Positions 1-6,729 are shown, numbered from the stretch's first letter. The stretch: DNA of 8,925 bases from Candidatus Omnitrophota bacterium (GCA_020063525.1 JAGUUJ010000038.1:1-8925), one strand, 5' to 3'. The notes: generated from the letters alone by a model not told the origin. Translations and numbers: made by a program.

Positions 1-648
1 GTCAATAGCCAAATCTACTTCTTCAGGCTCTATTAATACCGCTACTGTCGCGGTCGAAGTATGAATGCGGCCCTGGGCCTCAGTAGTAGGAACGCGCTGC
101 ACACGATGCACTCCGCTTTCAAATCTCAAGCCTTTATAGGCATCTTTACCCTTTACGCTAAATACTATTTCTTTAAATCCTCCTAATTCCGTCGGATGCG
201 CTGCCATCGGTTCTATAGCCCAGCCTTTCCTTGCAGCATATTTTGTGTACATACGATAAAGGTCTGCAGCAAATAACCCTGCCTCCATACCCCCTGTGCC
301 CTGGCGTATTTCAACGATTACATCGCGGCCGGTGGCTTCATCTTCACCTGCTAAAATATTTTTTAACCTTTGCTCTAAGTCTGAGCTTTTATTCTTTAAA
401 TCTTGTAGCTCTGTCCTGGCTAATGTCAAGAATTCATGGTCATGTTTTTCGCCGAGCGCAATCTCCAGATCCTTTATTTCTTTGACTATCTTTTTATATT
501 CTCGAAACAAAGATACCGCGTCTTTCAGGTCTGACAACTCTTTTGCATACTGATTGTATTGCTCTTTGTCAGATACATTTTCATAGGAGGCCAAAAGGTG
601 TTCCAGCTCTTCATAGCGTTTTTGTATTTTTTCTAATTGTTCGATCAT
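1..648 (-). CDS. prfA: Peptide chain release factor 1 (RF1), 3' end outside window
   Basis: RF1 recognises UAA and UAG stop codons on the ribosome and triggers release of the finished protein. The visible 216 residues cover the N-terminal helical domain (about 1-105) and most of the codon-recognition domain. Family landmarks are EIRQGTGG (113-120), LFAADLYRMYTKYA (125-138), HRVQRVP (181-187) and GRIHTSTATVAVL (193-205). The stop-codon-reading tripeptide is PTT (187-189). This fits the PxT pattern of RF1 and not the SPF of RF2, so the call is prfA rather than prfB. The GGQ peptide-release motif would lie beyond the left edge, since RF1 proteins are usually near 360 residues. One oddity is Met121 after GTGG, where Asp or Glu is usual. 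The ATG at 648 follows rpmE by 32 nt and has no Shine-Dalgarno sequence at normal distance; a GGAAAG lies about 26 nt upstream, too far to serve. The truncation is only the window edge. Confidence 0.97.
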   Translation of the reverse strand, partial: MIEQLEKIQKRYEELEHLLASYENVSDKEQYNQYAKELSDLKDAVSLFREYKKIVKEIKDLEIALGEKHDHEFLTLARTELQDLKNKSSDLEQRLKNILAGEDEATGRDVIVEIRQGTGGMEAGLFAADLYRMYTKYAARKGWAIEPMAAHPTELGGFKEIVFSVKGKDAYKGLRFESGVHRVQRVPTTEAQGRIHTSTATVAVLIEPEEVDLAID

Positions 649-680
649 GTTTTAATTATGAGACTATAACAACTTTCCAA

Positions 681-938
681 CTAAGCTGCATTTTCGGTAG
701 TTTCCGTTCCTGTTTCTGTCACTGTCTCTATTGCTGTTTTCTTTTTGCCGTATTTTTTTATAAATTTATCTACCCTGCCCGCAGAGTCTACAAACTTCTG
801 CTTACCCGTAAAGAACGGGTGGCATTTTGAGCATATTTCAACCCTGATGTTGGGTTTAGTGGAACGGGTATGGATAGTATTGCCGCAGGCACAAACAATT
901 ACACTATCCTGATACTTAGGGTGAATCTTGTCTTTCAT
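681..938 (-). CDS. rpmE: Large-subunit ribosomal protein bL31, zinc-binding (C+) type
   Basis: bL31 is a small protein of the 50S subunit that helps bridge the two ribosomal subunits. The start MKDKIHPKYQDS and the block CSKCHPFFTGKQKFVDSAGRVDKF are typical. Four cysteines (C16, C18, C36, C39, in a CxC...CxxC arrangement) mark the zinc-binding form, which some bacteria replace with a cysteine-free paralogue when zinc is scarce. The protein has 85 residues, against about 66-70 in E. coli and B. subtilis. The excess is a C-terminal tail after KKYGKKK, rich in Thr and Glu (about 68-85), with no motif I recognise. The ATG is preceded by AAAGGAG with 9 nt spacing. The gene lies 21 nt after rho and 32 nt before prfA, and a rho-rpmE-prfA order is common in bacteria. 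Confidence 0.97.
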   Translation of the reverse strand: MKDKIHPKYQDSVIVCACGNTIHTRSTKPNIRVEICSKCHPFFTGKQKFVDSAGRVDKFIKKYGKKKTAIETVTETGTETTENAA

Positions 939-947
939 AGTTATCTT

Positions 948-954
948 CTCCTTT
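948..954 (-). promoter_or_regulatory. Ribosome binding site of rpmE
   Basis: AAAGGAG on the minus strand, with 9 nt between it and the rpmE ATG. It lies in the 21-nt gap after the rho stop codon and supports the chosen start. Confidence 0.8.
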
Positions 955-959
955 GATTT

Positions 960-2216
960 TTATTGGTTCATGCTGTTTAAGAATTCGTCGTTATCTTTCG
1001 TCTTGGCTAATTTCTCAATTAAAAGTTCCATCGCCTCCACATTATTCAGTTCATTCAAGACCTTTCTTAATATCCAAACTTTTTGTAATCGTTCTTGTTT
1101 AAGAAGCAACTCTTCGTGCCGGGTATTGGAACGTTTTATATCAATAGCGGGGTAAATTCTACGTTGGAACAAATTTCTATCTAGTTGCAGTTCCATATTG
1201 CCGGTACCTTTAAATTCTTCGAAGATGACTTCATCCATGCGGCTGCCCGTATCCACTAATGCTGTGGCAATAATAGTCAGGCTACCGCCCTCTTCCACTG
1301 CCCGCGCAGCACCAAAGAATCTCTTTGGTTTTTGTAAGGCATTGGAATCTATGCCTCCCGATAATACCTTACCGCTGTGCGGCATAACAGAGTTATAGGC
1401 TCTGGCCAAGCGTGTTATGCTGTCCAGGAGAATCACCACATCCTTTTTGTGTTCTACGAGCCTTTTTGCTTTCTCCAGAACAATTTCGGAAACCTGAACA
1501 TGCCTCTCAGGGGGTTCATCAAACGTCGAGGATATTACTTCGCCCTTAACATGCCTTTGCATATCCGTAACTTCCTCCGGGCGTTCGTCTATCAGGAGGA
1601 CAATTAATATAACATCAGGGTGATTAGTAGTTATAGAATTAGCAATCTTCTGCAATAGCACGGTTTTGCCGCTATAGGGCTGCGCAACAATCAGGCCACG
1701 CTGGCCTTTACCGATAGGCGCGAGCAGATCAATAACGCGCATGGATATCTCATCGGGCTTTGTCTCCAGGTTAAATTCATCATGGGGATATATGGGTGTA
1801 AGGTTATCAAAGAGTATCTTTTCTTTTGCCTCTTCAGGATTCTCGAAGTTGACTGCCTGGACTTTTAAAAGCGCAAAATATTTTTCCCCTTCTTTTGGCG
1901 GGCGTATCTCGCCGCTGACTGTATCCCCTGTCCTTAAGTCGAACTTTCTTATCTGCGAAGGAGACACATAAATATCGTCGGGACAGGGCAAATAATTATA
2001 ATTCGGCGACCTCAGGAAGCCGAATCCTTCAGATAAGATTTCTAAGACGCCCTCCCCAAACATAAGGCCTTCTTTTTCCGCCTGAGCCTGCAGTATCTTA
2101 AAGATTAAGTCTTGCTTTCTAAGCCCGCTTACCCCGTTGACATTCAGTTCTTTAGCTAATTTATTTAGCTCGGTAATTTTTATCTCTTTTAGACTTCCGA
2201 TATCTAATTTCTCCAC
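960..2216 (-). CDS. rho: Transcription termination factor Rho
   Basis: Rho is a hexameric RNA-dependent ATPase that binds C-rich nascent RNA and pulls RNA polymerase off the template. The 418-residue protein aligns almost without gaps to E. coli Rho (419). It has an N-terminal helical Rho_N domain (1-48), a cold-shock-type RNA-binding domain (about 53-123, with GVLEILSEGFGFLRS at 57-70 and DDIYVSPSQIRKF at 80-92) and a RecA-like ATPase core. The core has a P-loop ending GKT (183-185), LLIDERPEEVTDM (207-219), the Walker B strand VVILLDSITRLARAYN (260-275), the Q loop SGKVLSGG (281-288), the R loop EEFKGTGNMEL (333-343) and the arginine finger R366. It lacks the large N-terminal insertion found in some actinobacterial and other Rho proteins. 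The P-loop is unusual: AQPYSGKT where E. coli has APPKAGKT. The start is GTG at 2216, fixed by a very strong AAGGAGGT, and it overlaps the end of coaE by 13 nt. Confidence 0.98.
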   Translation of the reverse strand: MEKLDIGSLKEIKITELNKLAKELNVNGVSGLRKQDLIFKILQAQAEKEGLMFGEGVLEILSEGFGFLRSPNYNYLPCPDDIYVSPSQIRKFDLRTGDTVSGEIRPPKEGEKYFALLKVQAVNFENPEEAKEKILFDNLTPIYPHDEFNLETKPDEISMRVIDLLAPIGKGQRGLIVAQPYSGKTVLLQKIANSITTNHPDVILIVLLIDERPEEVTDMQRHVKGEVISSTFDEPPERHVQVSEIVLEKAKRLVEHKKDVVILLDSITRLARAYNSVMPHSGKVLSGGIDSNALQKPKRFFGAARAVEEGGSLTIIATALVDTGSRMDEVIFEEFKGTGNMELQLDRNLFQRRIYPAIDIKRSNTRHEELLLKQERLQKVWILRKVLNELNNVEAMELLIEKLAKTKDNDEFLNSMNQ

Positions 2217-2818
2217 AACAACCTCCTTATTTGTTTCACCTGTTTCTTTGTCTTTTCAATTTTTCCGCTATTATCTATTATAAAATTCGCAAAACGTGAC
2301 TTCACGTTTTGCGAAATCTGCGCTTCGATCCTTTTTAATATATCCGGTCTGTTAAGACCTGTTTTTTTGCAGATTCTTTTTATTTGTTCTTCTCTTGTTA
2401 TTGTTACCACAATCAACTTATCTACTGTTTTTTCTAATCCTGCTTCAATAAGTAAAGGCGCATCTAAGATGATAACTTTTCCAGGGTATTTTTTTATCTT
2501 TTCCTTAATAACCCCAATTACCTCAGGATGCATAATCCTGTTTAATCTTGTTAGCAAAAGTTTATTGTTGAATACAATCCGGGCTAATTTGTCCCGGTCA
2601 ATGGCTCTATTTTTCTTGAGAATATCCTTGCCGAAAGTATCAATTATCTTTTTATATATTTTAGTCCGGGGTTTAATAAGCCTGTGGGCAATTTTATCTG
2701 CATCGATTGTTTTTGCGCCTAAAGACCTGAAAATCCCGGCTACAGTGGTCTTTCCACTGCCAAAGCTGCCCGTGAGTCCTAAAATTAGTCTTCTCTTATC
2801 GTGACTTTGCCTTCTCAT
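2204..2818 (-). CDS. coaE: Dephospho-CoA kinase
   Basis: CoaE performs the last step of coenzyme A synthesis, phosphorylating the 3'-hydroxyl of the ribose of dephospho-CoA with ATP in the cytoplasm. At 204 residues it has the normal family length. It shows the P-loop GSFGSGKT (17-24), IDADKIAHRLI (38-48), IMHPEV (95-100), a VIILDAPLLIEAGL segment (115-128; many members have VPLLFE here), a LID-type region QIKRICKKTG (145-154), and a C-terminal FIIDNSG (179-185). The ATG at 2818 lies 23 nt inside the end of glgA and has no clear Shine-Dalgarno sequence, so translation is probably coupled to glgA. The first ten residues (MRRQSHDKRR) are a basic extension before the first strand, and I see no better downstream start. 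The gene overlaps rho by 13 nt. Its 3' part carries a perfect inverted repeat. Its product, CoA, is a substrate of the acetyl-CoA synthase encoded at the head of the same gene run. Confidence 0.95.
   Translation of the reverse strand: MRRQSHDKRRLILGLTGSFGSGKTTVAGIFRSLGAKTIDADKIAHRLIKPRTKIYKKIIDTFGKDILKKNRAIDRDKLARIVFNNKLLLTRLNRIMHPEVIGVIKEKIKKYPGKVIILDAPLLIEAGLEKTVDKLIVVTITREEQIKRICKKTGLNRPDILKRIEAQISQNVKSRFANFIIDNSGKIEKTKKQVKQIRRLLWRN
2221..2228 (-). promoter_or_regulatory. Strong ribosome binding site that fixes the GTG start of rho
   Basis: AAGGAGGT, with 5 nt between GGAGG and the GTG start codon at 2216. It lies inside the last codons of coaE, so ribosomes ending coaE translation could reload here. 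It is near-perfectly complementary to the 16S rRNA 3' end and settles the choice of a GTG start. Confidence 0.85.
2277..2282 (-). promoter_or_regulatory. Possible -10 box for an internal rho promoter
   Basis: A perfect TATAAT on the coding strand, about 60 nt before the rho start, inside the end of coaE. The -35 position (2300-2305) reads GTGAAG, a poor match that falls in the middle of the inverted repeat at 2286-2315. In AT-rich DNA such hexamers arise often by chance, so this is weak evidence. It is listed because of its position between a striking palindrome and rho. Confidence 0.25.
2286..2315 (-). repeat. Perfect 14-bp inverted repeat inside coaE, upstream of rho
   Basis: The arms TTCGCAAAACGTGA and TCACGTTTTGCGAA are exact reverse complements separated by 2 nt. 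As RNA they would form a long hairpin; the stem could open to leave a larger loop. On the coding strand the right arm is followed at once by TTTTATAAT, so the element resembles an intrinsic terminator with an imperfect U-tract. As DNA it is a 30-bp palindrome. It encodes residues of about 168-178 of CoaE, so it must also satisfy the protein. It lies 69 nt before the rho start codon and 57 nt before its ribosome binding site. The structure is seen directly; the function is inferred. Confidence 0.85.
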
Positions 2819-4184
2819 ACAGCGCCAGATACTTTTTAGCAGATTCCTTCCAGGAAAAATTATTTTGCATGGCCCTTTGCATAAGTTGTGGCCATTTCTT
2901 TTTACCTTTAAATGCCTTGCTCGCCTTATCTATCGTTTTAATCAAGTCTTCTTTTTTATATTTATCAAATATGAATCCATCATCTTCGGTTACGGTATCA
3001 GCTAACCCGCCGGTTTTAAACACAAGCGGTATAGTGCCATAGCTCATGCTAATCAGCTGACCCAAACCGCAGGGTTCATATTTTGAGGGCATAAGAAATA
3101 CATCTGAACCTGCATATATCTTATGGGCTAACGGGTCGTCAAATTTCAAATGCAGAGAAATATCCTTAGGGTATTTTTTTACGATATTCTCTAAAATAAC
3201 ATGGTATTTCAAATCGCCTGTGCCTAAAATAACCAGCTGTAAATTCATCTTACAAATCTTCTCCATGGCATCTGCCAATATATCAAATCCTTTTTGTTCA
3301 GCTAGACGGGAGACAATGCCAAAAAGCGCAACATCAGTTTTTATAGGCAATTTACAAATTCTCTGCAGGTCTTCCTTATTCTTGTATTTATCGTGCAAAT
3401 TTTCTATAGAATAATTCTTAATGATAAATTTGTCAGTCTTAGGATTCCAGATAGAATAATCCAGGCCATTTAATATACCGAATACATCGTTTTTACGTTT
3501 AGTCAAGATCCCTTCCAAGCCATAGCCAAATTCTTTAGTCTGTATCTCTTTACTGTAAGTAGGGCTAACTGTATTGATGATGTCGCAAAATTCTATACCG
3601 CCTTTTAAAAGATTAATCTTGCCATAGAATTCAAGCATCTCCATATTAAAGAACTTCCAGTCCATGCCTAACTTCGGAAATTCCTCTTTAGAAAATAGCC
3701 CCTGATAACCTATATTGTGTATGGTAAATATTGTCTTGGTATTTTGATAAAAGGGATTGTCTATGTGCAATGTCTTTAAATATACTGGGATCAATGCACT
3801 CTGCCAATCATGACAATGAATAATATCTGCGGCAAAATCTATCTCTTTCAATAACTCAAGCGCCCTCCTGCTATAATAAGAAAACCTATCCAGATTGTCT
3901 TTATAATCTCCGGCTTTATCCCCGTATAAACCATCACGGTTAAAGTACATATCGTTCTCTATAAAATATACCTTTGCGTTCTTTCCGATAACCGAATAAG
4001 AGATATCCGGTTTTAATCTCTGAACGCTAAACTTAGGCTCCTGGATAGCTTTATACCGGGGCATAATAATTATCACTTCCTGGTTTAACGATTCTAACTC
4101 CAAAGGCAATGCCCCTGTTACATCTGCTAATCCACCCGTTTTAGCAAACGGCACAACCTCAGAAGCGCAAATAGCTATTTTCAT
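2796..4184 (-). CDS. glgA: Glycogen (starch) synthase, GT5 family
   Basis: GlgA transfers glucose from a nucleotide sugar, normally ADP-glucose, to the growing end of an alpha-1,4-glucan. With the start at 4184 it has 462 residues, close to E. coli GlgA (477). The N-terminal Rossmann half shows KTGGL (15-19, nucleotide-sugar binding), CHDWQSAL (124-131), TIHNIGYQG (154-162) and GILNGLD (236-242). The C-terminal half shows SRLAEQKGFD (292-301, with Arg293 and Lys298 at phosphate-binding positions), ILGTGD (319-324), the catalytic-glutamate motif YEPCGLGQ (369-376, Glu370) and KTGGLADTV (390-398). A longer reading from an ATG at 4208 would add MAGNEGGG, but those codons are the ribosome binding site (AAGGAGGT) read as protein, so I chose the inner ATG. 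It overlaps the polA stop as ATGA, suggesting coupled translation. No other glycogen genes are visible here. ADP- rather than UDP-glucose use is inferred from the family. Confidence 0.95.
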   Translation of the reverse strand: MKIAICASEVVPFAKTGGLADVTGALPLELESLNQEVIIIMPRYKAIQEPKFSVQRLKPDISYSVIGKNAKVYFIENDMYFNRDGLYGDKAGDYKDNLDRFSYYSRRALELLKEIDFAADIIHCHDWQSALIPVYLKTLHIDNPFYQNTKTIFTIHNIGYQGLFSKEEFPKLGMDWKFFNMEMLEFYGKINLLKGGIEFCDIINTVSPTYSKEIQTKEFGYGLEGILTKRKNDVFGILNGLDYSIWNPKTDKFIIKNYSIENLHDKYKNKEDLQRICKLPIKTDVALFGIVSRLAEQKGFDILADAMEKICKMNLQLVILGTGDLKYHVILENIVKKYPKDISLHLKFDDPLAHKIYAGSDVFLMPSKYEPCGLGQLISMSYGTIPLVFKTGGLADTVTEDDGFIFDKYKKEDLIKTIDKASKAFKGKKKWPQLMQRAMQNNFSWKESAKKYLALYEKAKSR

Positions 4185-6721
4185 TCCACCTCCTTCATTT
4201 CCAGCCAATTTTGACCTTTTTTAATATCCACCTTTGTCGGCACGTCTAATTCCAGAACATTCTCCATATTATCTCTTGTCAAATCTACAAATTCCTCCAT
4301 TTCTTCTTTGAGCACATCAAACACTAATTCATCGTGAATTTGGATAATCATCCTCGTCTTAAGGGCATTTGTTTTTATCTGTTCATGTATCTTGACCATT
4401 GCTAACTTTATTAAGTCACTCGCTGAACCCTGTATAGGCGTGTTTATCGCCTGCCTTTCCGCAAGTAAGCGTATGCTCTGATTTTTATTATTAATTTCGG
4501 GAATATATCTTCTCCTGCCTAAGATTGTAGTCACAAATCCTTCTTTTTTTGCATGGTTAATCTGTTCTTGAACGTAATCTTTGACTTTAGGGTATCTTGA
4601 AAAATATGCCTCGATAAATGCCTGGGCCTCATCAACGCTTATACCTAAATCCCGGGAAAGCCCAAAAGAGGTGAGACCATAAATAATTCCAAAATTTACT
4701 CTTTTTGCGGTCTCGCGCATTGGATCGGTAATATCTTTTTCTTCTAACCCATAGATTAAAGAAGCGGTGATTTTATGAACATCTTTGTCGTCCTTAAATG
4801 CAGAAATCAAATTTTTGTCTTTTGATAAATGTGCTAAAATTCTTAATTCTACTTGTGAATAATCGCAAGACAAAAGATAGCTATCCTTACTAAATGCAAT
4901 GACTGCCCGCCTTATATTCCTGCCTAAATCTGTCTTTATGGGTAAATTCTGCAGGTTCGGTTCACTGGAGCTGAGCCTGCCGGTTTCTGTAGCAGTTTGA
5001 TTAAAAGAAGTGTGTATCCTGCCGGTCTTCGGGTCTACCAAATCCGGCAGGGCATCTATATAAGTAGATTTCAGTTTGGTCAACTGGCGATACTCTAATA
5101 ACAAGGCCGGCAGTTTATGCTTATTAGCCAATTTTCTCAAAACCTCCTCATCGGTAGACGGGCCGGTTTTGGATCTTTTGATAATAGGTAATTTTAATTT
5201 CTCAAACAAGATATCCCTCAACTGTTTCGGAGAATTGATGTTAAATTGACTGCCGCTTGCCTCATAAATATCTTCGATTAATTTAATCAGTCTTTCCTCT
5301 AAATCTTTGGAGAGTTTATTTAATATTTCTAAGTCTAATTTTATTCCGGTTAATTCCATTTGGGCTAATACTTCAACCAGAGGCATCTCAATCTCAGTAA
5401 AAAGATTAAAAAGCGATTTATCGCGCAATTCTCTTTCTAATTTCGGTTTTAATTGCTTAATGATGTTAACCGCCTCCACGTTATTCATAGAATCGGACTT
5501 TAGTAACCCGTCTAAATAATCCCAGGCCAAATCATTTAAATTGTACCCTGATTTAGAAGGATTGATTAGATAACCAGCTACCATAGTATCAAAATATAGC
5601 CCATCCAAGACAGTATCTTGCTTTGCTAAAGATACATTTATTTTCTTCAGGTCGTGGCCTATCTTCTTTATCTGAGGATTTGATAAAATGGCTTTCAGGT
5701 TTGCTCCGGGATGAGTGATTCTGAAAAATTTACCCTTTGCATGGAATATGAGGCTGCCTAAATTATCGCCGCATAAAATAAGTTCGTCTTGCGGATTTAT
5801 TAAATCTTTTAATTCTTTATCTTGGAAGGTATCTACCCCTATATCCGGCGTTTTATCTTCCCTGACTTCCAAATCTTTCAGAAGTTTCTTAAATTCAAGG
5901 AATTTAAATAACCTGAATAACTCCTGGTGATTGGGTTCGGTGAGCTTTAATTTATCCAAATTAAAATCTAAATCTATCTTTTTATCTAATACGGCTAATT
6001 CTTTATTTAATTTTATTGTATCAATATTATTTTTGATAGCTGTTTTTATTTTTTCTGATTTTATTTTGTCAATGTTACTTAATAATTTCTCCGAAGAGCC
6101 GAATTCTTTAATTAGCGCTACCGCAGTCTTTTCTCCGATACCGGGTACGCTCGGAATATTATCTACATCATCCCCCATAAGCGCGACAATATCGGTTATC
6201 CTCTCTGGCCCTATTCCAAAGCGTTCCGATACCTTCTTTTCATCGTAAATTATGCCTTCATCTTTATATGGGCTAAATACCGCTGTATCTTCGTCTACTA
6301 ACTGCAGCATATCTTTATCGGAACTGACGATAGTTGTAGATATGCCTTCTTCTTTTGCTTTCCTGGCAAGGGTAGCAATAATATCATCTGCTTCATAACC
6401 TTCCTGCTCGAATATAGTAATTCCGTAAGCAGAAATTATCTCTTTTATCAGGGGGATCTGGCTGGATAGTTCATTCGGCATGGGGGGGCGATTTATTTTA
6501 TATTCTGCAAATTTCTTAAGCCTAAAGGTATCCCTGGAGACATCAAAACATACCGCCAGAAACTGGGGATTTTTTTCTTTTAAAATCTTATTTAACATAT
6601 TTATAAAACCGTATATAGCATTTGTAGGCTGGCCGAAAGTCGTAGAAAGGCTTGCGATAGCATAGAATGCCCTGTAGCATAAAGCCGTAGCATCGATTAA
6701 AAATAGTTTAGGCTTAGTCAT
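4181..6721 (-). CDS. polA: DNA polymerase I, with 5'-3' exonuclease and inactive 3'-5' exonuclease domain
   Basis: PolA fills gaps and removes RNA primers during lagging-strand synthesis and repair. The 846 residues divide into three parts. The 5'-3' flap nuclease (1-290) keeps its metal-binding acidic residues: D10, D60, E110/D112/D113, D135/D137, D184/D185 and D187, with helix-hairpin-helix VPGIGEKTA (192-200). A proofreading-like domain follows (about 294-440). The polymerase (about 445-846) has motif A DYSQVELRI (620-628), motif B RETAKRVNFGIIYG (669-682, with Lys673, Phe677 and Tyr681) and motif C QIHDELV (794-800). The middle domain lacks the ExoI DxE pair: the corresponding stretch reads LILCGDNLGSLIF. 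The ExoII aspartate is also gone (GHDLKKIN at 355-362) and there is no ExoIII YxxxD, so it should not proofread, as in Taq and Bacillus Pol I. The ATG at 6721 lies 9 nt after acsB and has no Shine-Dalgarno sequence. Phe677 predicts normal discrimination against dideoxynucleotides. Confidence 0.97.
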   Translation of the reverse strand: MTKPKLFLIDATALCYRAFYAIASLSTTFGQPTNAIYGFINMLNKILKEKNPQFLAVCFDVSRDTFRLKKFAEYKINRPPMPNELSSQIPLIKEIISAYGITIFEQEGYEADDIIATLARKAKEEGISTTIVSSDKDMLQLVDEDTAVFSPYKDEGIIYDEKKVSERFGIGPERITDIVALMGDDVDNIPSVPGIGEKTAVALIKEFGSSEKLLSNIDKIKSEKIKTAIKNNIDTIKLNKELAVLDKKIDLDFNLDKLKLTEPNHQELFRLFKFLEFKKLLKDLEVREDKTPDIGVDTFQDKELKDLINPQDELILCGDNLGSLIFHAKGKFFRITHPGANLKAILSNPQIKKIGHDLKKINVSLAKQDTVLDGLYFDTMVAGYLINPSKSGYNLNDLAWDYLDGLLKSDSMNNVEAVNIIKQLKPKLERELRDKSLFNLFTEIEMPLVEVLAQMELTGIKLDLEILNKLSKDLEERLIKLIEDIYEASGSQFNINSPKQLRDILFEKLKLPIIKRSKTGPSTDEEVLRKLANKHKLPALLLEYRQLTKLKSTYIDALPDLVDPKTGRIHTSFNQTATETGRLSSSEPNLQNLPIKTDLGRNIRRAVIAFSKDSYLLSCDYSQVELRILAHLSKDKNLISAFKDDKDVHKITASLIYGLEEKDITDPMRETAKRVNFGIIYGLTSFGLSRDLGISVDEAQAFIEAYFSRYPKVKDYVQEQINHAKKEGFVTTILGRRRYIPEINNKNQSIRLLAERQAINTPIQGSASDLIKLAMVKIHEQIKTNALKTRMIIQIHDELVFDVLKEEMEEFVDLTRDNMENVLELDVPTKVDIKKGQNWLEMKEVE
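4188..4195 (-). promoter_or_regulatory. Ribosome binding site that fixes the glgA start
   Basis: AAGGAGGT, with 4 nt between GGAGG and the glgA ATG at 4184. It lies within the last codons of polA (reading K-E-V). It argues for the inner ATG at 4184 and against the in-frame ATG at 4208. Confidence 0.85.
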
Positions 6722-6729
6722 TTAGAAAA

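Noticed and set aside
1..648. prfA considered as a broken gene because the GGQ motif is missing
   Set aside because: The reading frame is open up to base 1 and stops only at the window edge, so the GGQ domain is simply outside the view.
231..830. Overlapping plus-strand open frames of 84-95 codons opposite prfA and rpmE
   Set aside because: They are antisense to conserved genes, overlap one another in different frames and show no family motifs.
2367..2804. A 145-codon open frame on the plus strand opposite coaE
   Set aside because: It lies wholly antisense to a well-supported coaE, has no family resemblance I recognise, and its hydrophobic composition is what an antisense frame of lysine/isoleucine-rich coding DNA gives.
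5012..5051. TGCCGG ... CCGGCA inverted repeat inside polA
   Set aside because: Six-bp arms with an 18-nt loop in the middle of a coding region; too weak to support a function.
5889..5907. Inverted repeat TTAAATTC-AAG-GAATTTAA inside polA
   Set aside because: The arms are only 8 bp and nearly all A/T, which is expected by chance in this composition; there is no junction or promoter nearby.
5931..6248. A 105-codon plus-strand open frame opposite the polA 5' nuclease region
   Set aside because: The minus strand here encodes clear catalytic motifs of PolA; the plus-strand protein is Ser/Leu/Phe-rich with no recognisable domain.
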